Origin: Clostridia bacterium
GTDB lineage: Bacteria > Bacillota > Clostridia > Christensenellales > Aristaeellaceae
Direction of reading: 5' to 3'
Length of the DNA: 41,311 nucleotides
Assembly: GCA_017522345.1 (NCBI GenBank)
Contig: JAFWZN010000010.1
Span: forward strand, 1-41,311
Shown here piece by piece: positions 7,437-16,786 of this stretch. Numbering within the stretch: the first letter of the stretch is position 1; every line of letters begins with the position of its first letter. Made by a program: the position numbers and the translations under genes. Below the pieces are notes generated by a model, which saw nothing but the letters and a program-made list of their open reading frames with translations, had not been told where the DNA came from and made no database searches.

Positions 7437-9309
7437 GCTTGGTTTTCGCCTCCGTCTGCGTTTTTTTCACTTGAGCTTTTTTGGGTGCAAACGATTTCTT
7501 CTCGTCCGGAAAGCGCTGATACGGCGCCTTGGTCTTTGCGTAATCAACGAGGTAGATGCAAAACCTCTGAATGCTTTCCATGAAGCGCTTTTCTTTTCTC
7601 TCCATCTCGTCTTTATCGGAAATATGCGCCATTTTGGAAAGCGCGCGTTCCCATTTTCCCGTAGTCAGCGCGCTTGTCATTTCCTCGGGCGCAGCCTTAA
7701 CCAGAAGCCGCCCCTTTTCGGTAGAAAAAATCTGCTTCCCCTTTCTTTGGGCATATCCGACGTCAATGAGTCTTGTAATCGTCGCCGCTCTTGTCGCGGG
7801 CGTTCCAAGGCCGGAATCCTTCATCTTCTCGCGAAGGAATTCATCTTCAATCGTTTTGCCCGCATCCTCCATCGCTTTTAAAAGCGTGTCGTCCGTATGC
7901 GGAGACGGCGGCTTGGTTTTTTGCTGTTTTACGCCCGCTTTTTTGACCGCGCGCTCGTCGCCCGGCGCAAGCAGCGGAATTTCGCCTTCGTCTTCCTTTT
8001 TCTTTTCCTCGCCCCTGTAAAGCGCGCGCCAGCCCTCCGAAATCGGCATGTTGCCCTGCGTTTTGAATTTCTCACCCTCCACGTCCGTTATGATCTTCGT
8101 GGATGAATAGATATAGTCCGGGTAATGGGCGGCAATGAGCTTTCTTGCGATCAGATCAAAGATTTTTCTTTCATCCTCGCTGAGCGCATTTATCTCCCCT
8201 CGTCTGTCCGTCGGAATAATCGCATGGTGATCGGTCACCTTGCTATTGTCGTAAATGCGCTTTGCCGTTTTTACAGGCGCAATCGCTTTGACGAACGCCT
8301 GATAGGGTTCAGGCAGGAGATTCAATGTTTTTTGAACCTTTGGAATCATATCGTCCGGGAGATAGCTTGAATCCGTTCGGGGGTAGGTAATCATCTTGCG
8401 CGTTTCGTAAAGGGACTGCGCAAGCTTCAGCGTCTTGTCGGCGGAAAAGCCGAATTTTCGGTTCGCCTCGCGCTGAAGCGTCGTAAGATCGTATAGCTTC
8501 TCGGGCGGCTTTCTTTTTTCGTCGCGCGCGCTTTCAACGACCTTTCCCGTTTTACCCGCAATTTTCTTTCTAATTTCGTCCGCTTTTTCTTTTGTGGAAA
8601 TATGCGTTTTCTGATTTGCGTCGATCCACGTTCCCTTATAATCGCCAAAATCCGCGCTGACTTCGTAATATTCCTCCGGCACAAACGCGTCAATCTCCTG
8701 ATCGCGCCTAACCAGTATGGCAAGCGTCGGCGTCTGAACGCGGCCGACGGACAAATGCGCATCGTATTTTAAGGAAAACGCGCGGGAGGCGTTCATACCG
8801 ACCAGCCAGTCGGCCTCGCTTCGGCATTTCGCCGACAAATACAGGCTGTCGTATGCTTCGCTCGGCTTCATGCTGTCAAGCCCCGCCTTGATCGCGGCGT
8901 CGGTCATGGACGATACCCAAAGGCGCTTAACCGGCTTATTGCAGCCGGCGCAGGAATAGATGTAGCGAAATATGAGTTCGCCCTCGCGCCCGGAGTCGGT
9001 CGCGCAGATAATTTCGGAGATTTCCTTGTCGTTCATGAGTTTTTTAACAACATTGAACTGCGTCTGGGTTTGCTTAAACACCTTAAGCGGTATGTTTTCA
9101 GGCAGCATGGGCAATAAATCCATGCGCCATTTTTTGTATTTTTCATCCACTTCGTCCGGCTCGCACAGCCCGACCAGATGCCCAACCGCCCAAGTAACCA
9201 CATGCGTATCCGACGCAAGAAAACCGTTTCCCGTTGCTTTTACGCCGCCCAAAACGCGCGCGATATCCCTGCCTACCGACGGTTTTTCCGCCACCACCAG
9301 CGTTTTCAT
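7372..9309 (-). CDS. topB: DNA topoisomerase III
   Basis: A 645-residue type IA topoisomerase that relaxes and decatenates DNA by cutting one strand. The Toprim domain opens the protein (VVAEKPSVGRDIA, then ATDSGREGE with acidic metal ligands). The catalytic tyrosine is Y309 in MITYPRTDSSYLP. SVGRVQTPTLAILVRRD is the conserved domain IV/I junction. The C-terminus is Lys/Gln-rich (residues about 600-645) with no zinc ribbons, normal for the Bacillus-type enzyme. AAGGAGGAAG lies ahead of the ATG. It follows the YhaM-like gene by 30 bp and its 3' end is shared with cysE. Confidence 0.95.
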   Translation of the reverse strand: MKTLVVAEKPSVGRDIARVLGGVKATGNGFLASDTHVVTWAVGHLVGLCEPDEVDEKYKKWRMDLLPMLPENIPLKVFKQTQTQFNVVKKLMNDKEISEIICATDSGREGELIFRYIYSCAGCNKPVKRLWVSSMTDAAIKAGLDSMKPSEAYDSLYLSAKCRSEADWLVGMNASRAFSLKYDAHLSVGRVQTPTLAILVRRDQEIDAFVPEEYYEVSADFGDYKGTWIDANQKTHISTKEKADEIRKKIAGKTGKVVESARDEKRKPPEKLYDLTTLQREANRKFGFSADKTLKLAQSLYETRKMITYPRTDSSYLPDDMIPKVQKTLNLLPEPYQAFVKAIAPVKTAKRIYDNSKVTDHHAIIPTDRRGEINALSEDERKIFDLIARKLIAAHYPDYIYSSTKIITDVEGEKFKTQGNMPISEGWRALYRGEEKKKEDEGEIPLLAPGDERAVKKAGVKQQKTKPPSPHTDDTLLKAMEDAGKTIEDEFLREKMKDSGLGTPATRAATITRLIDVGYAQRKGKQIFSTEKGRLLVKAAPEEMTSALTTGKWERALSKMAHISDKDEMERKEKRFMESIQRFCIYLVDYAKTKAPYQRFPDEKKSFAPKKAQVKKTQTEAKTKHDGTDAQANPRNGVPDESVFF

Positions 9310-9339
9310 ATAACGCGCGCTTCCTCCTTATGATAAAAA

Positions 9340-10287
9340 TCATTCATGTTCTTCGCGTCTGTAGAGCTTTCTGTCAAGCGACCAGATGCGATCGGTAAAG
9401 GAACCCGGCTGAACCTTCGAAAGCTCGTGCGTCATCTCGTTCATGCGCGCATCCAATACGTCCAGCGTATGCAAAACCTCCGCCTCCGGGAACATCGGGG
9501 GCTTGGGAGAGCCGTATTCGGGCAGATCGTGATGCGATAAAATCATGTGGGACAGCATCGAAGTAAGCTCGCTTCTAACGCCCAGCGTTTTTGCGCAGCG
9601 GTTGAGCTCGCTGACGCCGATCACCAGATGTCCAAGAAGGTTTCCGTCTCTTGTATAATCGGAAACCATGCCGAGTTCATCGCTTTTCATTTCGTCGATC
9701 TTGCAAAGATCGTGCAGGATGACGCCCGCGGCAATCAGATCCGCGTCCAAAAAGGGATAGAGCTCTGAAATCATCTGCGCGCCCTTAAGCATCGTAGACG
9801 TGTGATGAAGAAGCCCGCTTCTTTCCGCATGATGAAGCTTAAGCGCCGCAGGCATAAAAAGCAGCTTCTCCCCCGCCTCCTCGAGCCGCATAAGCACAAG
9901 CGCTTTGAGCTCTTTGTCCCGGATCGCGTCGGCGCGGTTTAAAATCTCATCCATCATATCGTCGGCAGGTCTGGGCGCGCAGGGAATCAGCTGATTCATG
10001 TCAACCTCATCTTCCTCCCTGGAATCGCGCATTTTGTCCACGCGGAATTGCGCGCGTCCGTTGTACTCCTGCATAACGCCGCGAACCTTTATCACCTTGC
10101 CGACCTCGGGCGCAAGCACAAGGCCGTCCCACAATTTGGCGTTCACATCCCCCGATATATCCGTAAGCGTCATGTCAAGATATTTGCTTCCGTTGGACGC
10201 CGTGCGCTGGGAAGAAGCGCGCACCATCAAAAATCCATCAAACGACGCGCCTTTTATCAAGTCCGAAAGTAACGGCTGCTGTTTCAT
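9340..10287 (-). CDS. OB-fold/HD-domain 3'-5' exonuclease (YhaM-like)
   Basis: An enzyme of the YhaM/CBF1 family, degrading RNA or single-stranded DNA from the 3' end. Residues about 15-95 form an OB-fold nucleic-acid binding domain (SKYLDMTLTDISGDVNAKLWDG). Residues about 140-300 form an HD phosphohydrolase domain, with LLHHTSTM, ILHDLCKID and MILSHHD as metal ligands. The open frame extends upstream to 10347. I place the start at 10287 (MKQQPLLSDL) because GGAG lies 9 bases ahead of it and because the -10 box of the promoter overlaps the longer start. This gives 315 residues, normal for the family. First gene of the operon to DUF362. Confidence 0.9.
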   Translation of the reverse strand: MKQQPLLSDLIKGASFDGFLMVRASSQRTASNGSKYLDMTLTDISGDVNAKLWDGLVLAPEVGKVIKVRGVMQEYNGRAQFRVDKMRDSREEDEVDMNQLIPCAPRPADDMMDEILNRADAIRDKELKALVLMRLEEAGEKLLFMPAALKLHHAERSGLLHHTSTMLKGAQMISELYPFLDADLIAAGVILHDLCKIDEMKSDELGMVSDYTRDGNLLGHLVIGVSELNRCAKTLGVRSELTSMLSHMILSHHDLPEYGSPKPPMFPEAEVLHTLDVLDARMNEMTHELSKVQPGSFTDRIWSLDRKLYRREEHE

Positions 10288-10342
10288 AAGACTCATCTCC
10301 ATAGTTTTATTCCAATAAACATATAGCCAATCATACACAATA

Positions 10343-10371
10343 ATCATAAACTACGTTTTGCGCTTTTGCAA
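10343..10371 (-). promoter_or_regulatory. Promoter of the YhaM-topB-cysE-DUF362 operon
   Basis: On the minus strand TTGCAA (10366-10371) and TATGAT (10343-10348) are 17 bases apart. The predicted transcript starts near 10336, which rules out the longer start codon at 10347. Confidence 0.6.
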
Positions 10372-10407
10372 CTTTTCGCCCGCGAATACATACTCCCTGC
10401 ACATCCA

Positions 10408-10436
10408 TTGACATTTGTTCATAATTTTGATATAAT
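10408..10436 (+). promoter_or_regulatory. Consensus sigma-A promoter of the SH3/lysozyme gene
   Basis: TTGACA (10408-10413), a 17-base spacer and TATAAT (10431-10436): both boxes are perfect consensus. It is divergent from the exonuclease promoter about 40 bp away. Confidence 0.85.
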
Positions 10437-10482
10437 TTCTTCATCTATATACATTCTTTAGAAATATTGAAAGGATATACGT

Positions 10483-12063
10483 ATGAACGCGATATACAAC
10501 GGATGTAAGCGCTTTATATGCATGCTGCTTGCCGCTGCAATCTTCACAGCCGTCTTTCCGCCGATTACCAAAGCGGAAAGTTTCCTTGCCATGGTCACCT
10601 CTTCAAAAATAAACGTATACTCGACTTCCTCCATGTCCACGAAAATCGGAACGCTTTCTAAATATTCCATCGTCGATGTTCTGTATTATCAGGGAAGCGT
10701 TGCGCGGATTCAGAAAGGAAATAATATCGGTTACGCCTATGTCAAGGATATGGTGCGCGTGGACGATGTTTCCGTGCCTGCAACCATCACATCCGCCTGC
10801 CGCGTATATGTAAGCGCGAGCACCAAGGCGAAATATACGTCCGTCAAAAAGGGTATGAACGTAAACATCGTCGCTGTCAACGGCAGCTGGGCGATGCTTG
10901 AAAACAAAGGAAACATCGGATACTGCCTGAAAAAATACGTGTCGGAGAAGCTCGATTCCGAATCCATTGTCTATGAAACCTTTCAGGCGACCGCGCTTTC
11001 GAAAGCTACCGTCTATAAAACGCATTCCAGAACCGCTTCCTCCATCGGCACGATCAAAAAAGGCGCAACCGTTACCGTATACGCCTATAACGACGTATGG
11101 GCGCGCGTAAAAATAAGCGGAAAATACGGATTCTGTTTAAGAGAATCCTTAGCCCGCTTATCCGCCTCCCCCACGCCCACTTCAAAGCCCACTTTGACCC
11201 CCGCTCCCACAAAAGCGCCTGCAGATTCATTTACCTATGAGGAATTCAAAGCGTCCGTAAACGCTTCCAGCCTTCGGGTATATGCAACCGCAAGCAAATC
11301 CGGAAAATACTTGGGAAGCATGAAGCGGGGAACCGTCGTCACCGTTCACGCTTATGACGATTACTGGGCTTACGTCAGCTTAAACGGCAACTTCGGCTTT
11401 TGCGCAAAGAGCTATCTCGTCCGCATAAAGGCGGAGACGACGCCTACCCCGAAGCCGACGCCTACGCCGACTCCGACGCCTACGCCGACCCCGACACCCA
11501 CCGTCAAGCCGACCCCGACGCCAACGCCGACCCCGACGCCCACCGTCAAGCCGACCCCAACCTCCGCGCCTAACGCGCCTAACGCGCCGGACGTAACCCT
11601 CCCCTTAGAGCAGGAGGCCATCTTTCAAGGAAATTACACCAATGAAGAAGCCATCTTCCTTTTCTTTACAAAAATCGCCGGTTACTCCGAGGCCGCCGCA
11701 TGCGGAATTCTCGCCAATATGAAAAAAGAGTCCGGCTTCAGACCCACCGCCGTTTCCTCCAGCGGCAATTACCACGGCCTTTGCCAATGGTCCACATCCC
11801 GCTTTCAGACAATCAAAAACTACTGCGCTAAAAACGGCTTCGATCCCTATTCCCTTGAAGGCCAGCTCAATTATATGCTTAATGAGCTTTCAACAACAAG
11901 CTACGGCAAGAACCTCGCCAAATTTGAAAACACCGCTCAGGGCGCATATGACGCCGGCTACTACTTCTGCTATAATTACGAACGTCCCTCCAATAAAGCC
12001 GTCAAATCGGACGAGCGCGGAAATCTTGCCAAAAACACGTATTGGGCAAAATACGGAAAATAA
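10483..12063 (+). CDS. Secreted SH3-repeat protein with phage-tail-lysozyme-like domain
   Basis: A 526-residue exported cell-wall protein. A signal peptide (about 1-31, hydrophobic MLLAAAIFTAVFPP) is followed by four SH3-like wall-binding repeats: about 35-90, 92-145, 165-215 and 252-310, each ending in a GYxxxxY/GFCxKSY-like turn. A Pro-Thr linker spans about 318-370. From about 386 to the end comes a Phage_lysozyme2-type domain (EEAIFLFFTKIAGYSEAAACGILANMKKESGF, HGLCQWS) in which Glu of KKESGF is the likely acid. It should cleave peptidoglycan outside the cell. The gene is monocistronic, with AAAGGA ahead of the ATG and a clear terminator. No phage genes surround it, so it is a host autolysin rather than a prophage remnant. 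Confidence 0.88.
   Translation: MNAIYNGCKRFICMLLAAAIFTAVFPPITKAESFLAMVTSSKINVYSTSSMSTKIGTLSKYSIVDVLYYQGSVARIQKGNNIGYAYVKDMVRVDDVSVPATITSACRVYVSASTKAKYTSVKKGMNVNIVAVNGSWAMLENKGNIGYCLKKYVSEKLDSESIVYETFQATALSKATVYKTHSRTASSIGTIKKGATVTVYAYNDVWARVKISGKYGFCLRESLARLSASPTPTSKPTLTPAPTKAPADSFTYEEFKASVNASSLRVYATASKSGKYLGSMKRGTVVTVHAYDDYWAYVSLNGNFGFCAKSYLVRIKAETTPTPKPTPTPTPTPTPTPTPTVKPTPTPTPTPTPTVKPTPTSAPNAPNAPDVTLPLEQEAIFQGNYTNEEAIFLFFTKIAGYSEAAACGILANMKKESGFRPTAVSSSGNYHGLCQWSTSRFQTIKNYCAKNGFDPYSLEGQLNYMLNELSTTSYGKNLAKFENTAQGAYDAGYYFCYNYERPSNKAVKSDERGNLAKNTYWAKYGK
11440..11560 (+). repeat. Pro-Thr linker repeat within the wall hydrolase gene
   Basis: Codons for Thr-Pro pairs repeat in tandem. On top of this, a 42-bp unit is duplicated: 11485-11516 recurs at 11527-11558 with one difference (PT runs interrupted by VKP). 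Because units are multiples of three, length changes would alter linker length, not the frame. Confidence 0.85.
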
Positions 12064-12077
12064 CGCTCCTTATGTTT

Positions 12078-12109
12078 CCGGGAAAGATTCTCCTTTCCCG
12101 GCTTTTTTT
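12078..12109 (+). terminator. Intrinsic terminator after the wall hydrolase gene
   Basis: CCGGGAAAG and CTTTCCCGG form a perfect 9-bp stem with a 6-base loop, followed by CTTTTTTT. Confidence 0.92.
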
Positions 12110-12111
12110 GT

Positions 12112-12140
12112 TTGCGAAACATAAGCAAGTATGATATCAT
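12112..12140 (+). promoter_or_regulatory. Probable promoter of the GH51-DUF6171-tldD-tldE operon
   Basis: TTGCGA (12112-12117) and TATCAT (12135-12140) are 17 bases apart. The transcript would start near 12147, giving a short leader with a strong AAGGAGGAATT site before the ATG at 12180. Confidence 0.55.
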
Positions 12141-12179
12141 ATAGACACTAACCAATCATATTCAAGGAGGAATTCACCT

Positions 12180-13679
12180 ATGAGGCTCATCGTTCAGCCG
12201 GATAACAAAAAATCATACATTCATCCCGAAATCTACGGTAACTTCTCAGAGCATCTCGGAAGATGCATCTATAACGGGATTTTTGTCGGAGAAGACAGCC
12301 CGATAGAAAACGTAAACGGCATGCGCAAGGACGTGGTCGAGGCGCTTAAAAAAATTAAGCTTCCCGTGCTTCGCTGGCCCGGCGGATGCTTTGCCGACGA
12401 ATACCACTGGATGGACGGCATCGGCAAAAAAGAAAACCGCAAAAAGATGATCAATACCAATTGGGGCGGAGTCGTGGAGGATAACTCCTTCGGAACGCAC
12501 GAGTTTTTCGAATTGTGCAGGCAAATCGGCTGCGAGCCCTACATCAACGGAAACGTCGGTTCCGGAACGGTCCGCGAAATGGCCGAATGGATCGAATATA
12601 TGACGTCAGGCAACTTCTCGCCCATGGCGAATCTGCGCCGTGAAAACGGACAAGACAAACCGTGGCAGCTGAAATATTTCGCCGTCGGCAATGAAAACTG
12701 GGGCTGCGGCGGCAACATGCGTCCCGAGTTCTACGCAGACCTTTATCGTCAATTCCAAACCTTCATTCACAACTACAGCGGAAACAGCGTCTGCAAAATC
12801 GCATGCGGCGCGGGCGCATCCTACGACAATCCCAATTACGAGTGGACGGAAGTTCTCATGAAAAACGCCCGCCAGTTCATGGGCGGCCTTTCCCTTCACT
12901 ATTATACCCTGCCTACCGGCAAATGGGATGTAAAGGGAAGCTCCACCGAGTTTGACAGGGACGAATATTATATGACCCTCGCCCACGCCGACTTTATCGA
13001 CGAACTGTGTGAAAAGCACGGCGCGATCATGGACAGATATGACCCCGAGAAGAAAATCGGCCTGATCGTGGACGAATGGGGCACATGGTTCGACGTTGAG
13101 CCCGGCACGAATCCCGGCTTCCTCTATCAGCAGTCCACCATGCGCGACGCGATGGTCGCCGCGCTTTCCTTAAACATCTTTAACCGCCATTCCGACCGCG
13201 TACACATGGCGAACATCGCTCAGCTCATTAACGTCCTTCAGGCAGTCATCTTAACAGACGGCGAAAAGATGATTCTGACGCCTACCTATCACGTATTTGA
13301 TCTGTTCTCCCGCCACCAGGGCGCGACGCTCGTTGAAAGCATTATGCCCGCCTCTCCCATTACCTCCGACGGTCGCACCTTCTCCTCCGTAAGCCACTCC
13401 GCATCGGTTGACGATGAGGGCAACGTCCATGTAACCATCGCCAACCTTTCCTGCGACGAAGACGCTTCTCTTTCCATTCGCCTTGACGGCGGCGCATATT
13501 CTCTTATGGACGCTAAAATCCTTACGGGCGACATGCACGCCAGAAACGACTTTGACAACCCCGAAAACGTAAAGGTCGCGGCGTTTGAATGCGCGTCCGT
13601 CAGCGCCTGCGCCTCGGGAACCGAAGCTCAACTGAATCTTCCCAAGGTCAGCGTTCTATCCCTCACCTTCAAAAAATGA
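12180..13679 (+). CDS. GH51 alpha-L-arabinofuranosidase (intracellular)
   Basis: A 499-residue glycoside hydrolase of family 51 that releases terminal L-arabinofuranose from arabino-oligosaccharides. The acid/base is E172 in [10 protein letters not shown] and the nucleophile E299 in IVDEWGTWF, at spacings typical for the family. [13 protein letters not shown] near residue 62 is a further family signature. There is no signal peptide, so it acts in the cytoplasm on imported oligosaccharides. The C-terminal beta domain (about 385-499) is complete. It is the first gene of an operon and its stop codon overlaps the next ATG by 4 bp. No arabinose catabolic genes lie next to it. Confidence 0.95.
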   Translation: MRLIVQPDNKKSYIHPEIYGNFSEHLGRCIYNGIFVGEDSPIENVNGMRKDVVEALKKIKLPVLRWPGGCFADEYHWMDGIGKKENRKKMINTNWGGVVEDNSFGTHEFFELCRQIGCEPYINGNVGSGTVREMAEWIEYMTSGNFSPMANLRRENGQDKPWQLKYFAVGNENWGCGGNMRPEFYADLYRQFQTFIHNYSGNSVCKIACGAGASYDNPNYEWTEVLMKNARQFMGGLSLHYYTLPTGKWDVKGSSTEFDRDEYYMTLAHADFIDELCEKHGAIMDRYDPEKKIGLIVDEWGTWFDVEPGTNPGFLYQQSTMRDAMVAALSLNIFNRHSDRVHMANIAQLINVLQAVILTDGEKMILTPTYHVFDLFSRHQGATLVESIMPASPITSDGRTFSSVSHSASVDDEGNVHVTIANLSCDEDASLSIRLDGGAYSLMDAKILTGDMHARNDFDNPENVKVAAFECASVSACASGTEAQLNLPKVSVLSLTFKK

Positions 13680-13987
13680 GCTACTCATCCACCGGCATTC
13701 TCTGCAGAAAATGCCTTGATACCGAGCTTCCGGAAGGGGAATTGATTCGATATCTCGACCAATATGTCTTATCCCTTCCCGAAGATATCCGCTCGTCAGA
13801 CGAAACCTACAGACGGCGTTTGTCCGCCTGCTCCGAATGCGAGCACCGCATGCAAGCCACCTGTTCGCTGTGCGGATGCTATTGCCAAGCCCGCGCCGCC
13901 AAACGGAAGCTTCGATGCCCCATTCCAAAATCTCCTCGCTGGACGGAGGAGGAAAGTAATTCAAATCCGGAGTGTGATACCAAGTGA
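13676..13987 (+). CDS. Small cysteine-rich DUF6171-like protein
   Basis: A 103-residue protein. Its ATG lies within the ATGA shared with the GH51 stop, and its stop lies within the GTGA shared with the tldD start, so it is expressed in step with both. Cysteines occur as CRKC near residue 10 and [13 protein letters not shown] and a final RCP between about 49 and 81, consistent with one or two zinc sites. I recall this pattern (CxKCL near the start, CGCYxxxRAA near the end) from the Bacillota family DUF6171. That assignment is from memory and the family's function is unknown. A longer frame begins upstream at 13589, but it lies inside GH51 and is not supported. Confidence 0.8.
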   Translation: MSYSSTGILCRKCLDTELPEGELIRYLDQYVLSLPEDIRSSDETYRRRLSACSECEHRMQATCSLCGCYCQARAAKRKLRCPIPKSPRWTEEESNSNPECDTK

Positions 13988-15393
13988 AATTAGCCTTCAG
14001 CCCTTATTTGACAGGCGTAAAGCCGCTTCTAAAAACGCTTCTTAACAAGCTTAACGAACGCTATCCCTACGCATCCATCCTCGCGCAGGATTCCGTCGCC
14101 CAAAGCCTGTCCGTTTCCCGAACCGGCGTAAACGTAAGCGAAATCGGCATGCTCACCAAGCGCGGCTTCGTCGTGCGCGTGCACAACGGACGCGGTTTTT
14201 GTGAATATGCGTTCAACGAAATAACCGAGAACAATCTTGAAGACGTGCTTTCCCGCATAAAGCGCGCCGAAAGCGGTACAAACGGAAACGATCCGATTCC
14301 CGAGGATTCGCCCTGCACCCTTTTCTCAGAAGCGGAGTTTGAAGTCGATCCCGAGGCGCTGGGCGCTAAGGAGCTCGTCAAGCGTCTGACCGCGCTTCGC
14401 GAAAAAGCGCTTTCAAAAAGCGAACTGATTCTGGACGTAGGCGCAAGACTTGCATGGCAAAAGGCAAGCAAGCTTTTCTTATCCAAAAACCGCGATCTCA
14501 GCCAGTCCATTATCTGGACAAACGGCTCCCTTTTTGCGCTCGCTGCGCGCGGAGAGGAAATCAAGGATTACTATAAGGGCTTTTCCAAGCTCGGCGGCAT
14601 GGAGCTCATAAGCGAAATGGAGAACGACGAGGTTCTTGCAAAGGTCGCGTCGACCGTCACAGACCTTTTGGACAGCCAGCCCATCCCGCCCGGAGAATAT
14701 GAATGCATCTGCGATCCCGACACGACCGGCATGATCGTTCACGAGGCGTTCGGCCACGGCGTTGAGATGGACATGTTCGTAAAAAACCGCGCGCAGGCAA
14801 AGGACTTTATCGGAAAGCGCGTCGCAAGCGATCTTGTCAGCATGCACGACGGCGCGGCTGCGGCAAACGAATGCGCAACCTACCTGTTTGACGACGAAGG
14901 CACGCTTGCGTGCGATACGCTCGTCATCGATAAGGGCATTTTGGTAAGCGGCTATGTCGATCAGATCAGCGCCAATCGCTTGGGCGTTGCGCCCACCGGA
15001 AACGGCAGAAGGCAAAGCTACGACCACAAGGCATACACGCGCATGACCAATACCTTCTTTGCGCCCGGAAAAGACAAGCTAAGCGACATGATTTCTTCCA
15101 TCGAATACGGATTTTTACTGGAGAATCCCTCAAGCGGCATGGAAGACCCCAAAAACTGGGGCATTCAGTGCATGGTCAACATCGCCCGCGAAATCAAAGA
15201 CGGAAAACTGACCGGCCGCATTTTCTCCCCCATTGTTCTGACCGGCTATGTGCCCGATCTTCTTAAATCCATTTCACAGATGTCCGACGATTTCGCCCTT
15301 GGCGGCGGCGGCTTCTGCGGAAAGGGCTATAAGGAATGGGTCAAGGTGTCCGACGGCGGCCCCTACGTCAAGGCGCGCATCCGTCTGGGCTGA
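13984..15393 (+). CDS. tldD: TldD-family metalloprotease subunit
   Basis: A 469-residue catalytic subunit of the TldD/TldE heterodimer, which cleaves unfolded peptides in the cytoplasm. The zinc motif HExxxH is HEAFGH at residues 253-258. Near the C-terminus GGGGFCGKGYKEWVKVSDGG carries the conserved Cys-Gly-Lys strand and a further metal ligand. GTG is the start codon, overlapping the preceding stop (GTGA). The known roles of the family are maturation of microcin B17 and degradation of the antitoxin CcdA. No RiPP precursor or toxin-antitoxin pair is seen here. The partner gene follows after 18 bp. Confidence 0.93.
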   Translation: MKLAFSPYLTGVKPLLKTLLNKLNERYPYASILAQDSVAQSLSVSRTGVNVSEIGMLTKRGFVVRVHNGRGFCEYAFNEITENNLEDVLSRIKRAESGTNGNDPIPEDSPCTLFSEAEFEVDPEALGAKELVKRLTALREKALSKSELILDVGARLAWQKASKLFLSKNRDLSQSIIWTNGSLFALAARGEEIKDYYKGFSKLGGMELISEMENDEVLAKVASTVTDLLDSQPIPPGEYECICDPDTTGMIVHEAFGHGVEMDMFVKNRAQAKDFIGKRVASDLVSMHDGAAAANECATYLFDDEGTLACDTLVIDKGILVSGYVDQISANRLGVAPTGNGRRQSYDHKAYTRMTNTFFAPGKDKLSDMISSIEYGFLLENPSSGMEDPKNWGIQCMVNIAREIKDGKLTGRIFSPIVLTGYVPDLLKSISQMSDDFALGGGGFCGKGYKEWVKVSDGGPYVKARIRLG

Positions 15394-15411
15394 TGGGAGG
15401 AGGAAGCAAAT

Positions 15412-16683
15412 ATGATAAATAAAATTCTTGCCGCACTCAAAAAAGCGGGCGTAAGCGTTTACAATATTGTTGACACGGTCACGGAAAGCGCAGAAATCTA
15501 CTTTATCAAAAAGCAGGAAGACATGCGCCGCATGAAAAGCATCCGCGAAATCACCGTAACCGTATACAGGGATTTCGAAGCAAACGATAAAAAAATGCGC
15601 GGCATGAGCGACGTTCAAATCGCGCCCGGCATGACGGAGGAAGAAATCGCGAAAAAAATTTCCGTCGCCTACGAATCGGCATGTTACGTCATGAATCCGT
15701 TTTTCGAGCTTGCCGATCCCGTAAAAGACGTCGTCGAAGCCAAAAGCGAGATCCGCGATCTGCCTTTAGAAGAAGCCGCCCGCATCATGGCGGACGCGTT
15801 GTTTACGCCGGACACAGATGAAGAAGCCTTCATCAATTCCGCCGAAATCTTCGTTGATCTTCAGCGCGTTCACATTCTGTCATCCTTGGGCAGCGATATT
15901 TCCTTCACCAAAGAGCGCGTTTGGGGCGAGTTTGTCGCCCAGTGCGTGCGCCCGCAGGATGTAGAAATGTATTTCGATTTTAATTATGATACGCTTGATA
16001 CATACGCGCTTTCAAAGCTCTCCTTAGACGCAATCACCATCGTTTCCGATCGCGCCCAGGCGAAAAGCGCCCCTGCCGCCGGTGAATACGATCTGATTTT
16101 GACCGAAAAGCATGTTAACACCGTGCTTTCCTCCTATCTTGAAAAGGCTGATGCGGCGATGATTTTTGCAAAATATTCGCCCTATGAAATCGGCTTTAAC
16201 GCGCAGGGCGAGTCGATTCAGGGAGAAAAGCTCAACCTGATGTGCGAGCCCGACCAACCCTATTCCATGGACGGCGTAAAATTGATTGAAAGAACCATCC
16301 TAAAAGACGGCGTGGTTTCCGATCTTGTAGGCGCTACCCGCTTCTGCCGCTATATGGGCATCGAGCCCAAAGGACATTTCAGCAAAATCCGCGTTGAAAA
16401 CGGAACCGTTTCCCTTGATGAAATGAAGAAAAAGCCTTATCTCATGCCCGTCGCCTTCTCCGATTTCCAAATGGACGCCATGAGCGGCCGCTTCGGCGGT
16501 GAAATCCGCTTGGCATATCTTTTCGACGGCGAAAGCATAAGCCTCGTAACCGGCGGAAGCGTGAACGGAAGCCTTCTGGAAAAACAGAATCAGCTCGTCT
16601 TTTCAAAGGAAACCTATCGCTCCTCTGATTATTCCGGCCCCCTTGCCGTGCTGATCCCGAGCGTCAGCGTTGCAGGAGCGTAA
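15412..16683 (+). CDS. tldE: TldE/PmbA-family partner protein
   Basis: A 423-residue relative of TldD that lacks the HExxxH motif, as expected for TldE/PmbA, the non-catalytic half of the heterodimer that shapes the peptide channel. The C-terminal region is homologous in layout to TldD (GRFGGEIRLAYLFDGES, then VTGGSVNGSLLE). GGAGGAGG precedes the ATG by a good distance, and the gene is 18 bp from tldD. The transcript ends at the hairpin at 16712. Pairing with tldD and the DUF6171-like gene suggests a joint peptide-processing or quality-control job, but the substrate is not identifiable. Confidence 0.9.
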   Translation: MINKILAALKKAGVSVYNIVDTVTESAEIYFIKKQEDMRRMKSIREITVTVYRDFEANDKKMRGMSDVQIAPGMTEEEIAKKISVAYESACYVMNPFFELADPVKDVVEAKSEIRDLPLEEAARIMADALFTPDTDEEAFINSAEIFVDLQRVHILSSLGSDISFTKERVWGEFVAQCVRPQDVEMYFDFNYDTLDTYALSKLSLDAITIVSDRAQAKSAPAAGEYDLILTEKHVNTVLSSYLEKADAAMIFAKYSPYEIGFNAQGESIQGEKLNLMCEPDQPYSMDGVKLIERTILKDGVVSDLVGATRFCRYMGIEPKGHFSKIRVENGTVSLDEMKKKPYLMPVAFSDFQMDAMSGRFGGEIRLAYLFDGESISLVTGGSVNGSLLEKQNQLVFSKETYRSSDYSGPLAVLIPSVSVAGA

Positions 16684-16711
16684 GCAAATCCTTCAAAAAA
16701 CACCGTTTTTT

Positions 16712-16752
16712 AGATCGCATTCTGCGAAAAAATGCAGATGTGATCTTTTTTT
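16712..16752 (+). terminator. Intrinsic terminator after tldE
   Basis: AGATCGCATTCTGC pairs with GCAGATGTGATCT with one bulge and a G-U pair, followed by seven T. An AT-rich hairpin (16695-16711) lies just before it. Confidence 0.85.
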
Positions 16753-16786
16753 AACCGAATATCTCACAATCGGAAACATTTATCCC

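Noticed and set aside
11440..11560. CRISPR-like or phase-variable repeat
   Set aside because: Repeats are in-frame Pro-Thr codons without unique spacers; unit changes would not shift the frame.
10483..12063. Prophage remnant suggested by the phage-tail-lysozyme-like domain
   Set aside because: No capsid, tail, integrase or holin genes nearby; signal peptide and SH3 repeats indicate a host wall hydrolase with its own promoter and terminator.
13676..16683. RiPP biosynthetic cluster around TldD/TldE
   Set aside because: No radical SAM, cyclodehydratase, lanthipeptide synthetase, exporter or precursor-like leader; the small gene looks like a zinc protein rather than a precursor with a core peptide.
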